The notes under the pieces are model-generated. The model saw nothing but the letters and a program-made list of their open reading frames with translations. It was not told the origin of the DNA and searched no databases. A stretch of DNA of 5,873 bases from an uncultured Pseudorhodobacter sp. (GTDB lineage Bacteria > Pseudomonadota > Alphaproteobacteria > Rhodobacterales > Rhodobacteraceae), in the NCBI GenBank assembly GCA_945952425.1, contig CAMFIX010000217.1:1-5873 (forward strand), given 5' to 3'. Shown here piece after piece: positions 1 to 5,378 of this stretch. Every line of letters begins with the position of its first letter. Within the stretch, counting starts at the first letter, position 1. The position numbers and the translations under genes were made by a program.

Positions 1-878
1 GGGTTTACGGCGCCGCGACAGCGCGGCGGGTGGCGCAGCCCGGCTGGAAGGCGCCGGTGCCGGTGATCTGCGTGGGCAACCTGAACGCGGGGGGCGTGGG
101 CAAGACGCCGACCGTGGTGGCTCTGGTGGAGCGGCTTCTGGCGCGGGGGCGCAAGGTCGCGGTGATCTCGCGCGGGTATGGCGGATCGCTGGCGGGGCCG
201 GTGCGGGTCGGCGCGCACAAGGCTGCCGAGGTCGGGGACGAGCCCCTGTTGATCGCCGCCTTCTGTCCGGTTTACATCGGCGCCGACCGGGTGGCGACGG
301 CGCGGATGGCGGCGGCGGAGGGGGCCGAGGTCATCGTCATGGACGACGGCTTCCAGAACCCCGCCTTGCAGAAGGACTTTTCGCTGGTCGTGGTGGATGC
401 CGCCAAGGGCTGGGGCAACGGGCGTTGCATCCCGGCGGGGCCCCTGCGCGAGCCCGTCGCCGCCGGGCTGGCCCGCGCCGATGCGGTGCTGGCGATCGGG
501 GCGGGAGAGGTCTTCTCCACGGTGCCGGTCCTGCGCGGGCGCATTGAGGCTTTGGCGATGGGCATGCCGTGGAAGGGCGCCCGGGTCATCGCCTTTGCGG
601 GCATCGGCAATCCGGGCAAGTTCTTTGCCACTCTGCGCGGCGAGGGGGCCGAGGTGATCCGCGAGGTCGCCCTGGACGATCACCAGCCCCTGACCGAGCC
701 CCTGATGCGCCGGCTGGAGCTGGAGGCCCTGGCCCGCGGCGCCCAGCTGGTCACGACCGAGAAAGACGCGGTCCGCCTGCCGCCCGCGTTTCGCATGAAG
801 GTGCTGACGCTGGTGGTGCGGCTGAAGATCGACGATTGGGGGCCTTTGGACGCGGCCTTTGCGCGGCTGGGGGTGTAG
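1..878 (+). CDS. lpxK: Tetraacyldisaccharide 4'-kinase LpxK (5'-truncated by window edge)
   Basis: LpxK phosphorylates the 4' position of the tetraacyldisaccharide 1-phosphate precursor of lipid A, using ATP at the cytoplasmic face of the inner membrane. Seen in the sequence: the P-loop typical of this family, GNLNAGGVGKTP, at 75-110; the ISRGYGG stretch; a VGDEP stretch; the conserved DDGFQ motif at 342-356; and a late TTEKDAVRLP motif that is also family-typical. The frame is open to the left edge (first full codon at 3, reading VYGAATARRVAQPGW). The GTG at 30 is therefore an internal codon, and an estimated 40-50 N-terminal residues, including the membrane-proximal start, lie outside the window. 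The C-terminus is complete, ending in TAG at 876-878. It converges with the DUF2256 gene, leaving only 21 bp between the two stop codons. Identification is firm; only the 5' end is missing. Confidence 0.96.
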   Translation, partial: VYGAATARRVAQPGWKAPVPVICVGNLNAGGVGKTPTVVALVERLLARGRKVAVISRGYGGSLAGPVRVGAHKAAEVGDEPLLIAAFCPVYIGADRVATARMAAAEGAEVIVMDDGFQNPALQKDFSLVVVDAAKGWGNGRCIPAGPLREPVAAGLARADAVLAIGAGEVFSTVPVLRGRIEALAMGMPWKGARVIAFAGIGNPGKFFATLRGEGAEVIREVALDDHQPLTEPLMRRLELEALARGAQLVTTEKDAVRLPPAFRMKVLTLVVRLKIDDWGPLDAAFARLGV

Positions 879-898
879 GGTGTGTGCTTGCACGCACC
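879..898. repeat. Hairpin-forming repeat, copy A, between convergent genes
   Basis: GGTGTGTG-CTTG-CACGCACC forms an 8-bp stem (one G-T wobble) with a 4-nt loop. It fills almost the whole gap between the lpxK and DUF2256 stop codons. The 17 bases at 882-898 recur exactly, inverted, at 2599-2615. No T-run follows on either strand, so it is not a canonical intrinsic terminator. It could still act as a shared 3' transcript-end hairpin or be a dispersed palindromic element; both roles are inferred. Confidence 0.7.
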
Positions 899-899
899 G

Positions 900-1043
900 T
901 CACCGGGTGGCTTTGCGCTCTTTCCGGCAGCGGTCGGAGCAATAGCGCACCTCCTCCCAGACCTTCGCCCAGGTCTTGCGCCAGGTGAAGGGGCGGCCGC
1001 AGCAGGCGCAGGTCTTCACCGGCAGGTCGGATTTCTTGCGCAT
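900..1043 (-). CDS. DUF2256 small zinc-ribbon-like protein
   Basis: This 47-residue protein starts MRKKSDLPVKTC. It has the recognisable DUF2256 pattern: C12-x2-C15, then a GRPFTWRKTW segment (residues 16-25), then YC35-x3-C39 followed by a basic tail. The four spaced cysteines (plus C14) suggest a small metal-binding fold, probably zinc; this is inferred. The family's function is unknown to me. DUF2256 genes are often seen beside photolyase/cryptochrome genes (recalled knowledge), and that is the context here: its ATG lies 2 nt after the photolyase TGA, so the two are almost certainly co-transcribed and probably translationally coupled. A weak purine stretch (GTGAAG) overlaps the upstream stop as a possible ribosome site. 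The same reading frame stays open far upstream, antisense-free but inside the photolyase gene; the ATG at 1043 is chosen because family similarity begins there and the length is normal for the family. Confidence 0.88.
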   Translation of the reverse strand: MRKKSDLPVKTCACCGRPFTWRKTWAKVWEEVRYCSDRCRKERKATR

Positions 1044-1045
1044 CT

Positions 1046-2536
1046 TCACAGGTCGAAACTCAGTTGTCCCGCAGCATGGCGCGCCCGGCGGGGGCTGCGG
1101 TCGTTGACGAAGCGCGGATCGGCGCGGGAGGCGTGACGCGCGATGATCTCGTCGATCTCGACCCGGTCGGCCCGCTTGCGCAGGCCGAAGATCGCGTCCT
1201 TGGCGGCCCGGGTGGCGGTCGTCAGATCGACCACCGGCTCGGGGTAGCGGCGGCCGAGAAGGTGGCGCGCGCCCTCCCACCGCCAGGGCTCTTGCAGATG
1301 GGCCAGCGGCACATCGGCCAGTTCCGGCAGCCAGCGGCGGGTGAAGACGCCCTGAGGATCGTGGTCGAGCCCCTGTTTCACCGGGTTGTAGATGCGCGGC
1401 GTGTTGATGCCGGTCGTGCCGGATTGCATCTGCACCTGGGGCCAGTGGATGCCGGGTTCGTAATCGGTGAAGGCGCGGGCGAGGACCGCCCCGGTCGCGC
1501 GCCAGTCGAGCCAGAACGGATAGGAGGCGACCGAGACCAGCATCGCCCGCATGCGAAAGTTCAGCCAGCCGGTGGCGCGCAGGTGGCGGATGCAGGCGTC
1601 CAGGAAGGGAAAGCCGGTCTCTCCCTTCGTCCAGGCGGCCAGGCGGGCGGCGTTCTGGCCGCGCTGCAGCCCCTCGGCGGCGCGGTGCAGACAGGTGGTT
1701 TCGATATCGGGCTGGTCCTCCAGCTTTTGAATGAAATGGTCGCGCCAGGCGAGCCGCGCGCCAAAGGCGCTGAGCGCCTGGGGCCAGGGGGCGGGGCGGC
1801 GCTCGGCCTCGGCGGTGGCCCGGGTCACCTCGCGCACCGACAGCGTGCCCCAGGCGAAATGGGGCGACAGCCGCGAACAGGCGCGCTCGGCCGTCAGGGG
1901 CGAGGACATGGCGGCGCGGTAGGGTGCGCCGCGGGTGGCGAGGAAGCTGTCCAGCAAAAGCAGGCCCTGCGCGCGCCCGCCCGTCTGGCGATGCGGGCAT
2001 GGGTCGGGGGCAAGGCCCAAGCCGCGGGCGGTGGGGATCGGGCCGGGCTCGACCGCGGGGCCGTGCAGGGTCACGGCGGGCAGGGGATCGGCGCGGGTGA
2101 AGGCGTCGCGCGCCTTAGCCCAGCTGTCGCGGCTCTTCAGCCGCCGGATGACGCCCTGCTGCGGGAGTTCGTCCCAAGGGATGCCCTCGGCCCGCGCCCA
2201 GGCCGCCACGCGGCGGTCGCGGGCATAGGTCCAGAGGCTGCCCGTCTCCTCGTGGCTGACCAGCCGGGTCACCTTGTGGCTGCGGGCCAGGCGCGCCAGA
2301 ACCTCCACCGCCTCGCCCACGCGGATGACCAGGGGGGCGCCGAGCTCGGCCAGCGCGGCGCGCAGCTCGGAGAGGCTTTCGGCGATGAACTCCCACTGGC
2401 GGGCGGAGGCGTCTGGCTGCGCCCACAGCCCGGGTTCGGCGATGTAAAGCGGGATGACCGGGCCTTGCGCGGCAAGCGTCAGGGCCGGGTGGTCATGGGC
2501 GCGCAGGTCGCGTTTGAACCAGAGAAGGGCGGTCAT
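1046..2536 (-). CDS. Photolyase/cryptochrome-family FAD-binding protein (variant FAD pocket)
   Basis: A 496-residue protein of the DNA photolyase/cryptochrome family. These flavoproteins typically use blue light and FAD to split UV photoproducts in DNA or to signal. The N-terminal antenna-type Rossmann domain opens with the hallmark WFKRDLR (residues 6-12). The C-terminal FAD-binding domain shows LAWRDHF (262-268), TKGETGFPFLDACIRHL (303-319), the TGWLNFRMR stretch (322-330), PRIYNPVKQGLDHDP (380-394) and RRWLPEL (400-406). By my manual alignment to remembered E. coli PhrB, W359 corresponds to W345. The W306 position is R292, and the segment holding N378 and W382 reads DYEPGIHWPQVQMQ, with neither conserved. 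I recall this segment as typical of a bacterial photolyase-like subfamily, not as damage to the gene. It lacks the four-cysteine Fe-S C-terminus of the CryB/PhrB class. The start is placed at MTALLWFKRD, the family's usual position, although no Shine-Dalgarno precedes it. A LexA-like box 10 bp upstream suggests SOS control. It is followed by the DUF2256 gene 2 nt downstream. Exact substrate is uncertain. Confidence 0.9.
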   Translation of the reverse strand: MTALLWFKRDLRAHDHPALTLAAQGPVIPLYIAEPGLWAQPDASARQWEFIAESLSELRAALAELGAPLVIRVGEAVEVLARLARSHKVTRLVSHEETGSLWTYARDRRVAAWARAEGIPWDELPQQGVIRRLKSRDSWAKARDAFTRADPLPAVTLHGPAVEPGPIPTARGLGLAPDPCPHRQTGGRAQGLLLLDSFLATRGAPYRAAMSSPLTAERACSRLSPHFAWGTLSVREVTRATAEAERRPAPWPQALSAFGARLAWRDHFIQKLEDQPDIETTCLHRAAEGLQRGQNAARLAAWTKGETGFPFLDACIRHLRATGWLNFRMRAMLVSVASYPFWLDWRATGAVLARAFTDYEPGIHWPQVQMQSGTTGINTPRIYNPVKQGLDHDPQGVFTRRWLPELADVPLAHLQEPWRWEGARHLLGRRYPEPVVDLTTATRAAKDAIFGLRKRADRVEIDEIIARHASRADPRFVNDRSPRRARHAAGQLSFDL

Positions 2537-2545
2537 GGGGCGGGT

Positions 2546-2560
2546 GTTCTATTTTTGTTC
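2546..2560. promoter_or_regulatory. Candidate LexA (SOS) box upstream of the photolyase gene
   Basis: The plus strand reads GTTC-TATTTTT-GTTC (GAAC-AAAAATA-GAAC on the transcribed minus strand). This matches exactly the alphaproteobacterial LexA operator GTTC-N7-GTTC, a direct repeat unlike the CTGT-N8-ACAG palindrome of E. coli. The site ends 10 bp before the photolyase ATG, where a repressor would overlap the promoter or transcription start. The AT-rich spacer stands out in this GC-rich DNA and could contain the -10 region. The nearest start codon on either strand is that of the photolyase, so it is the obvious target. The match is directly seen; LexA binding is inferred. Confidence 0.7.
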
Positions 2561-2598
2561 ACCCTTGATGTAGCATGATTTTCGCCGGGGGAAAGGGG

Positions 2599-2616
2599 GG
2601 TGCGTGCAAGCACACC
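2599..2616. repeat. Hairpin-forming repeat, copy B, inverted relative to copy A
   Basis: GGTGCGTGCAAGCACACC; bases 2599-2615 are the exact reverse complement of 882-898. It is a weaker hairpin than copy A because 2 nt are missing from one arm, leaving a 2-nt bulge. It lies 15 bp past the stop codon of the LOG-family gene and upstream of the photolyase LexA-like box, so both copies sit at gene 3' ends and together bracket the photolyase-DUF2256 unit. A 3'-end hairpin or dispersed intergenic repeat is the likeliest reading. Confidence 0.7.
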
Positions 2617-2631
2617 CTCTGGGCCTCGGGG

Positions 2632-3471
2632 TCACGCCCCCTGCCAGCCGTCCAGCGCCGCCAGCGCCTCTTCCGCGGTTTCGACAAAGCGGAACAGGTC
2701 CAGGTCGGCCGCCGAGATCGTGCCGGCATCGGCGAGCGCCTGCCAGTTGATGACCGTCTCCCAGAAGGCCCGACCGAAGAGCAGGAAGGGCACCGGCTTC
2801 ATCCGGCGGGTCTGGATCAGGGTCAGCGCCTCGAACATCTCGTCCAGGGTGCCGAAGCCGCCGGGGAAGACGCAGATCGCCGCCGCCCGCATCAGGAAAT
2901 GCATCTTGCGGATGGCGAAATAGTGGAAGTTGAAGGAAAGCTCGGGCGTCACGTAGGGGTTCGGCGCCTGTTCGTGCGGCAGGACGATGTTCAGCCCGAT
3001 CGCCCGCCCCCCGGCCTCGTCCGCGCCGCGGTTGCCGGCCTCCATCACGCCGGGGCCGCCGCCGGTGCAGACCACGCCATGCGTGCCGCCGCCCGCCAGA
3101 GAGCGGCGGGTCATCTCATAGGCGAATTTCCGCGCCTCGTCGTAATAGGGGCTCAGCGCGGCGAGGCCCGCGGTCCGCGCCTCTTCGGCACGCTCGGGCG
3201 GCAGGATGCGGGCGCCACCGAAAAGGACCACGGTCGAGGCCACCCCCGCCTCGTCCAGCATGAGCTGCGGTTTCAGCAGCTCCAGCTGCAGGCGGATGGG
3301 GCGCAGGTCTTCGCGGGTCAGGAAATCGGGGTCGGCAAAGGCCAGACGGTAGGTCGGCGTCAGGGTCTGCGGGGTGTCGGGAATGCGCTGGGTGGCGGCG
3401 ACGTCCTGGACCGAGTCGCGAAAGGGATGGGGGCGGGTGTCGGCGCGGGTGTCGGGCATCGGCTTTTCCAT
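2632..3471 (-). CDS. LOG/TIGR00730-family nucleotide 5'-monophosphate phosphoribohydrolase, long form
   Basis: A 279-residue Rossmann-fold protein of the LOG ('lysine decarboxylase-like', TIGR00730) family. Characterised members cleave the base from cytokinin riboside or purine nucleoside 5'-monophosphates, releasing ribose 5-phosphate; they are not lysine decarboxylases. Seen: VLFGGAR (residues 82-88), TGGGPGVMEAGNRGA (136-150), the R188-K189 pair expected in the active site, and PGGFGTLDE (203-211) with the catalytic-type E211. The first ~75 residues are an extension absent from short LOGs (about 190 residues) but common in the longer bacterial form. Start: ATG at 3471 (MEKPMPDT) follows a GGGGGAA stretch. 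ATG at 3459 (MPDT) follows GGAAAAG and would give 275 residues; either is possible. An open frame continues upstream but runs across the divergent gene's start, so it is not used. The natural substrate in this organism cannot be read from sequence; nucleotide turnover is the cautious inference. Confidence 0.88.
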   Translation of the reverse strand: MEKPMPDTRADTRPHPFRDSVQDVAATQRIPDTPQTLTPTYRLAFADPDFLTREDLRPIRLQLELLKPQLMLDEAGVASTVVLFGGARILPPERAEEARTAGLAALSPYYDEARKFAYEMTRRSLAGGGTHGVVCTGGGPGVMEAGNRGADEAGGRAIGLNIVLPHEQAPNPYVTPELSFNFHYFAIRKMHFLMRAAAICVFPGGFGTLDEMFEALTLIQTRRMKPVPFLLFGRAFWETVINWQALADAGTISAADLDLFRFVETAEEALAALDGWQGA

Positions 3472-3516
3472 TAGGGTTCCCCCATACCTATAGGGCGAGG
3501 GCTTGGGGGGAAAGTG
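3472..3516. promoter_or_regulatory. Compact divergent intergenic region with CCTATAGG palindrome
   Basis: Only about 42-45 bp separate the starts of the LOG-family gene (minus) and the phosphotransferase gene (plus), so any promoters must overlap here or extend into the neighbouring coding regions. The one AT-rich island is the perfect 8-bp palindrome CCTATAGG at 3487-3494, which reads TATAGG on both strands. It sits where a -10 element could serve either gene. No convincing -35 hexamer was seen for either direction, so the promoter role is tentative. Confidence 0.35.
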
Positions 3517-4356
3517 ATGCATGCGGGTGAATTTTCGGTGACCGGGGTGCAGGTGCGGGCGCTCTTGGCGGCGCAGATGCCGGATCTGGCGGGGCTGCCG
3601 CTGCGGGCCCTGCCGCAGGTCGGCACGGACAACCGTCTGTTCCGGTTGGGGAATTTTACCCTGCGCTTTCCCCGCCATGCAGAGGCCGAGGCGCAGATCG
3701 CGGTGACGGAAAGGCTGGCGGCGCTGGACCTGCCCTTCCCGGTGCCCTTGGTCCGGCGCGTTGGGGCGCCGTCAAAGGCTTTTCCCCTGTCCTGGGCGGT
3801 GACGGATTGGCTGCCGGGCCGGGTGCCGGAGGCCTTGGCGCCCGCGGCGGCGCGGCAGTTGGCGGACTGGGTGGGGATTTTGCGCAGCCGTCCCGCGGGA
3901 GAGGTGCAGCGTCCGGGGTTTGCGCCGGACCCGGACAGGATGGCGGCGCAGGTGCCTTTGGTGACCGAGGCCGCGCCGGAGCTGCTGCATCGGCTGATCG
4001 CCCGGGTGGCAGAGGCGCGCCCCGGGCGCCGCCTGGTCTGGGAGCATGGCGACCTGCACGTCTTGAACCTTCTGACGCGGCGCGGGCGGCTTTCGGGGCT
4101 GCTGGACTGGGGGGCGCTGGGGATGGGGGACGGGACGGGCGACCTGCTCGCGGCTTTCATGGCGATGGAGCGGCCTGCGGCGGAGGTCTATCTGGAGGCC
4201 TTGGGCGCCAGCCCGGCCGAGGTCGACTGCGCCTTCGCCCGCGCCCTGCAGAAATGCCTCGCCGGACTGCCCTATTACCGCGCCAGCAACCCGGGCTTTC
4301 ACGCGGTCCTGCGGGCCACCCTGTCGCGGCTTGCGGCTTTTCCGGCGTTTCGATGA
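3517..4356 (+). CDS. APH/choline-kinase-like phosphotransferase
   Basis: A kinase of the aminoglycoside-phosphotransferase fold (protein-kinase-like, small-molecule substrates), 279 residues from ATG 3517. Counting from an equally open GTG at 3514 gives 280 residues, and the numbering here uses that frame. Seen: an N-lobe stretch GTDNRLFRLGNFTLRFPR (37-54); the catalytic-loop motif HGDLHVLN (178-185) with putative base D180 and metal ligand N185; and the metal-binding LDWG (197-200) followed by GDGTGDL (205-211). The strand that usually carries the ATP-contacting lysine appears to have arginine (R51). No signal peptide or membrane segment is evident, so it should be cytoplasmic. A purine-rich GGGGGGAAAG at 3505-3514 is a reasonable ribosome site for ATG 3517. 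Family membership is clear but the substrate is not: members act on sugars, amino alcohols, homoserine, fructosamines or antibiotics. A chromosomal housekeeping setting argues against a drug-resistance gene, though it does not exclude one. dapD follows after 54 bp on the same strand. Confidence 0.85.
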   Translation: MHAGEFSVTGVQVRALLAAQMPDLAGLPLRALPQVGTDNRLFRLGNFTLRFPRHAEAEAQIAVTERLAALDLPFPVPLVRRVGAPSKAFPLSWAVTDWLPGRVPEALAPAAARQLADWVGILRSRPAGEVQRPGFAPDPDRMAAQVPLVTEAAPELLHRLIARVAEARPGRRLVWEHGDLHVLNLLTRRGRLSGLLDWGALGMGDGTGDLLAAFMAMERPAAEVYLEALGASPAEVDCAFARALQKCLAGLPYYRASNPGFHAVLRATLSRLAAFPAFR

Positions 4357-4396
4357 TTGCACGGGGGGGCCTGGCCCGGTAAACCCCCGCAAACCC

Positions 4397-4404
4397 AAGG
4401 GAGG
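4397..4404 (+). promoter_or_regulatory. Strong Shine-Dalgarno for dapD, deciding its start
   Basis: AAGGGAGG lies 6 nt before ATG 4411. It fixes the dapD start there, giving the family's normal 274 residues, instead of the in-frame TTG at 4357 that would add 18 unconserved residues. Confidence 0.85.
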
Positions 4405-4410
4405 ACGCCC

Positions 4411-5235
4411 ATGTCGCATGCCGCACTCGAATCCGCCATCGAAGCCGCCTGGGAGGTCCGCGACACGCTGACGTCCTCCACCAAGGGCGAGGTCCGCGAC
4501 GCCGTCGAGGCGACGCTGGAGGCCTTGGACAAGGGCGGCCTGCGGGTGGCGGAAAAGCGCGGGAACGACTGGCATGTGAACCAATGGGCGAAGAAGGCGG
4601 TGCTTTTGTCGTTCCGCCTGACGGATATGTATGAAATCTCGGGCTCGAACGGCGGGTCGAACTGGTGGGACAAGGTGCCGTCCAAGTGGCAGGGCTGGAG
4701 CGAGGCCGACTGGAAGGCCGCGGGCTTTCGCGCCGTGCCGGGGTCGATCGTGCGGCGCAGTGCCTATATCGCCAAGGGGGTCGTGCTGATGCCCTCCTTC
4801 GTCAACATTGGCGCCTTTGTCGATGAGGGCTCGATGGTGGACGGCTGGGCGACGGTGGGCTCTTGCGCGCAGATCGGCAAGAACGTGCACCTGTCGGGCG
4901 GGGTGGGCATCGGCGGCGTGCTGGAGCCGATGCAGGCAGGTCCGACGATCATCGAGGACAATTGCTTCATCGGCGCGCGGTCCGAGGTCGTCGAGGGCTG
5001 CATCGTCCGCGAAGGTTCGGTCCTGGGGATGGGGGTCTTCATCGGCAAGTCGACCAAGATCGTCGACCGGGAGACCGGCGAGGTGTTCTACGGCGAGGTT
5101 CCTGCGGGCTCGGTCGTCGTGGCGGGCTCGATGCCGTCGAAGGGCGGGGTCAACCTCTATTGCGCGGTGATCGTCAAGCGGGTGGATGCGCAGACGCGCT
5201 CCAAGACCTCGATCAACGAGCTTTTGCGCGACTGA
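4411..5235 (+). CDS. dapD: 2,3,4,5-tetrahydropyridine-2,6-dicarboxylate N-succinyltransferase DapD
   Basis: DapD transfers succinyl from succinyl-CoA to tetrahydrodipicolinate, the committed step of the succinylase branch of the diaminopimelate/lysine pathway. It supplies both lysine and the meso-diaminopimelate of peptidoglycan, in the cytoplasm, normally as a trimer. The protein is 274 residues, the same length as I recall for E. coli DapD. Seen: a helical N-terminal domain (about 1-100), then a left-handed beta-helix of hexapeptide repeats (about 115-215). The helix includes FVNIGAFVDEGSMVDGWATVG (130-150), SCAQIGKNVHLSGGVGIGGVLEP (151-173) and TIIEDNCFIGARSEVVEG (179-196). The C-terminal VPAGSVVVAGSMPSK (230-244) is also family-typical. 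The D138/E139 and D144 acidic positions expected at the active site are present. No frameshift or missing block was seen. An exported-peptide gene follows, then a terminator, so the three may share a transcript. Confidence 0.97.
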   Translation: MSHAALESAIEAAWEVRDTLTSSTKGEVRDAVEATLEALDKGGLRVAEKRGNDWHVNQWAKKAVLLSFRLTDMYEISGSNGGSNWWDKVPSKWQGWSEADWKAAGFRAVPGSIVRRSAYIAKGVVLMPSFVNIGAFVDEGSMVDGWATVGSCAQIGKNVHLSGGVGIGGVLEPMQAGPTIIEDNCFIGARSEVVEGCIVREGSVLGMGVFIGKSTKIVDRETGEVFYGEVPAGSVVVAGSMPSKGGVNLYCAVIVKRVDAQTRSKTSINELLRD

Positions 5236-5378
5236 AGACGTCGCGCGGGCTGGGCGCTTTGCACGACGAAAGGCGCGCGCGGGGTCGGACCAAGGTCGGG
5301 AAAGTCCCGGGGCCTCGGTCGGTGCCGCGCGGGGGCCGAATCGCTTAGGCAGGGTTCATGCAACGATCCAAGGAGATC
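5236..5378. other. Intergenic stretch between dapD and small exported-peptide gene
   Basis: These 143 bases hold no credible gene. There is a short CGGGA-AAG-TCCCG inverted repeat at 5297-5309 without a T-run, and no clear promoter hexamer pair, so read-through from dapD into the small gene is plausible. The last bases carry the small gene's ribosome site. Confidence 0.5.
5370..5375 (+). promoter_or_regulatory. Shine-Dalgarno for the small exported-peptide gene
   Basis: AAGGAG lies 3 nt before ATG 5379 and 6 nt before ATG 5382. It supports one of these adjacent codons as the start and excludes the in-frame ATG at 5358, which is upstream of it. Confidence 0.75.

Noticed and set aside
30..32. 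GTG at 30 as the lpxK start
   Set aside because: The frame is open to the window edge with family-like residues before it (YGAATARR), so this is an internal valine codon of a truncated gene.
1044..2000. A long upstream extension of the DUF2256 frame, giving a 366-residue protein
   Set aside because: The extra residues are an out-of-frame reading of the photolyase gene (Arg/Pro/Ala-rich), whereas DUF2256 similarity and normal family length begin at the ATG at 1043.
1064..2578. A 504-codon open frame on the plus strand antisense to the photolyase gene
   Set aside because: Its translation is rich in Gly, Ala, Arg and Gln with no recognisable motif, while the opposite strand encodes a clear photolyase. 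It is a usual by-product of high-GC coding sequence.
2575..3474. A 299-codon plus-strand open frame opposite the LOG-family gene
   Set aside because: Low-complexity Gly/Arg/Gln translation without motifs; the minus strand carries the intact LOG motifs GGGPGVMEAGNRGA and PGGFGTLDE.
4363..4377. The GGGCC-T-GGCCC palindrome before dapD as an operator
   Set aside because: Short G/C-only palindromes are common at this base composition and no known regulator site matches.
4357..4410. TTG at 4357 as the dapD start
   Set aside because: The strong AAGGGAGG site and the normal 274-residue length both point to ATG 4411.
3772..4890. A 372-codon minus-strand open frame spanning the phosphotransferase and dapD genes
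   Set aside because: It overlaps two well-identified plus-strand genes and its translation is rich in Arg, His, Pro and Gln with no family resemblance.
5297..5309. CGGGA-AAG-TCCCG inverted repeat as a dapD terminator
   Set aside because: The stem is only 5 bp with a 3-nt loop and no T-run follows, so it is too weak to call in GC-rich DNA.
5358..5378. ATG at 5358 as the start of the small exported peptide
   Set aside because: It lies upstream of the AAGGAG ribosome site and would add MQRSKEI before an already complete signal peptide.
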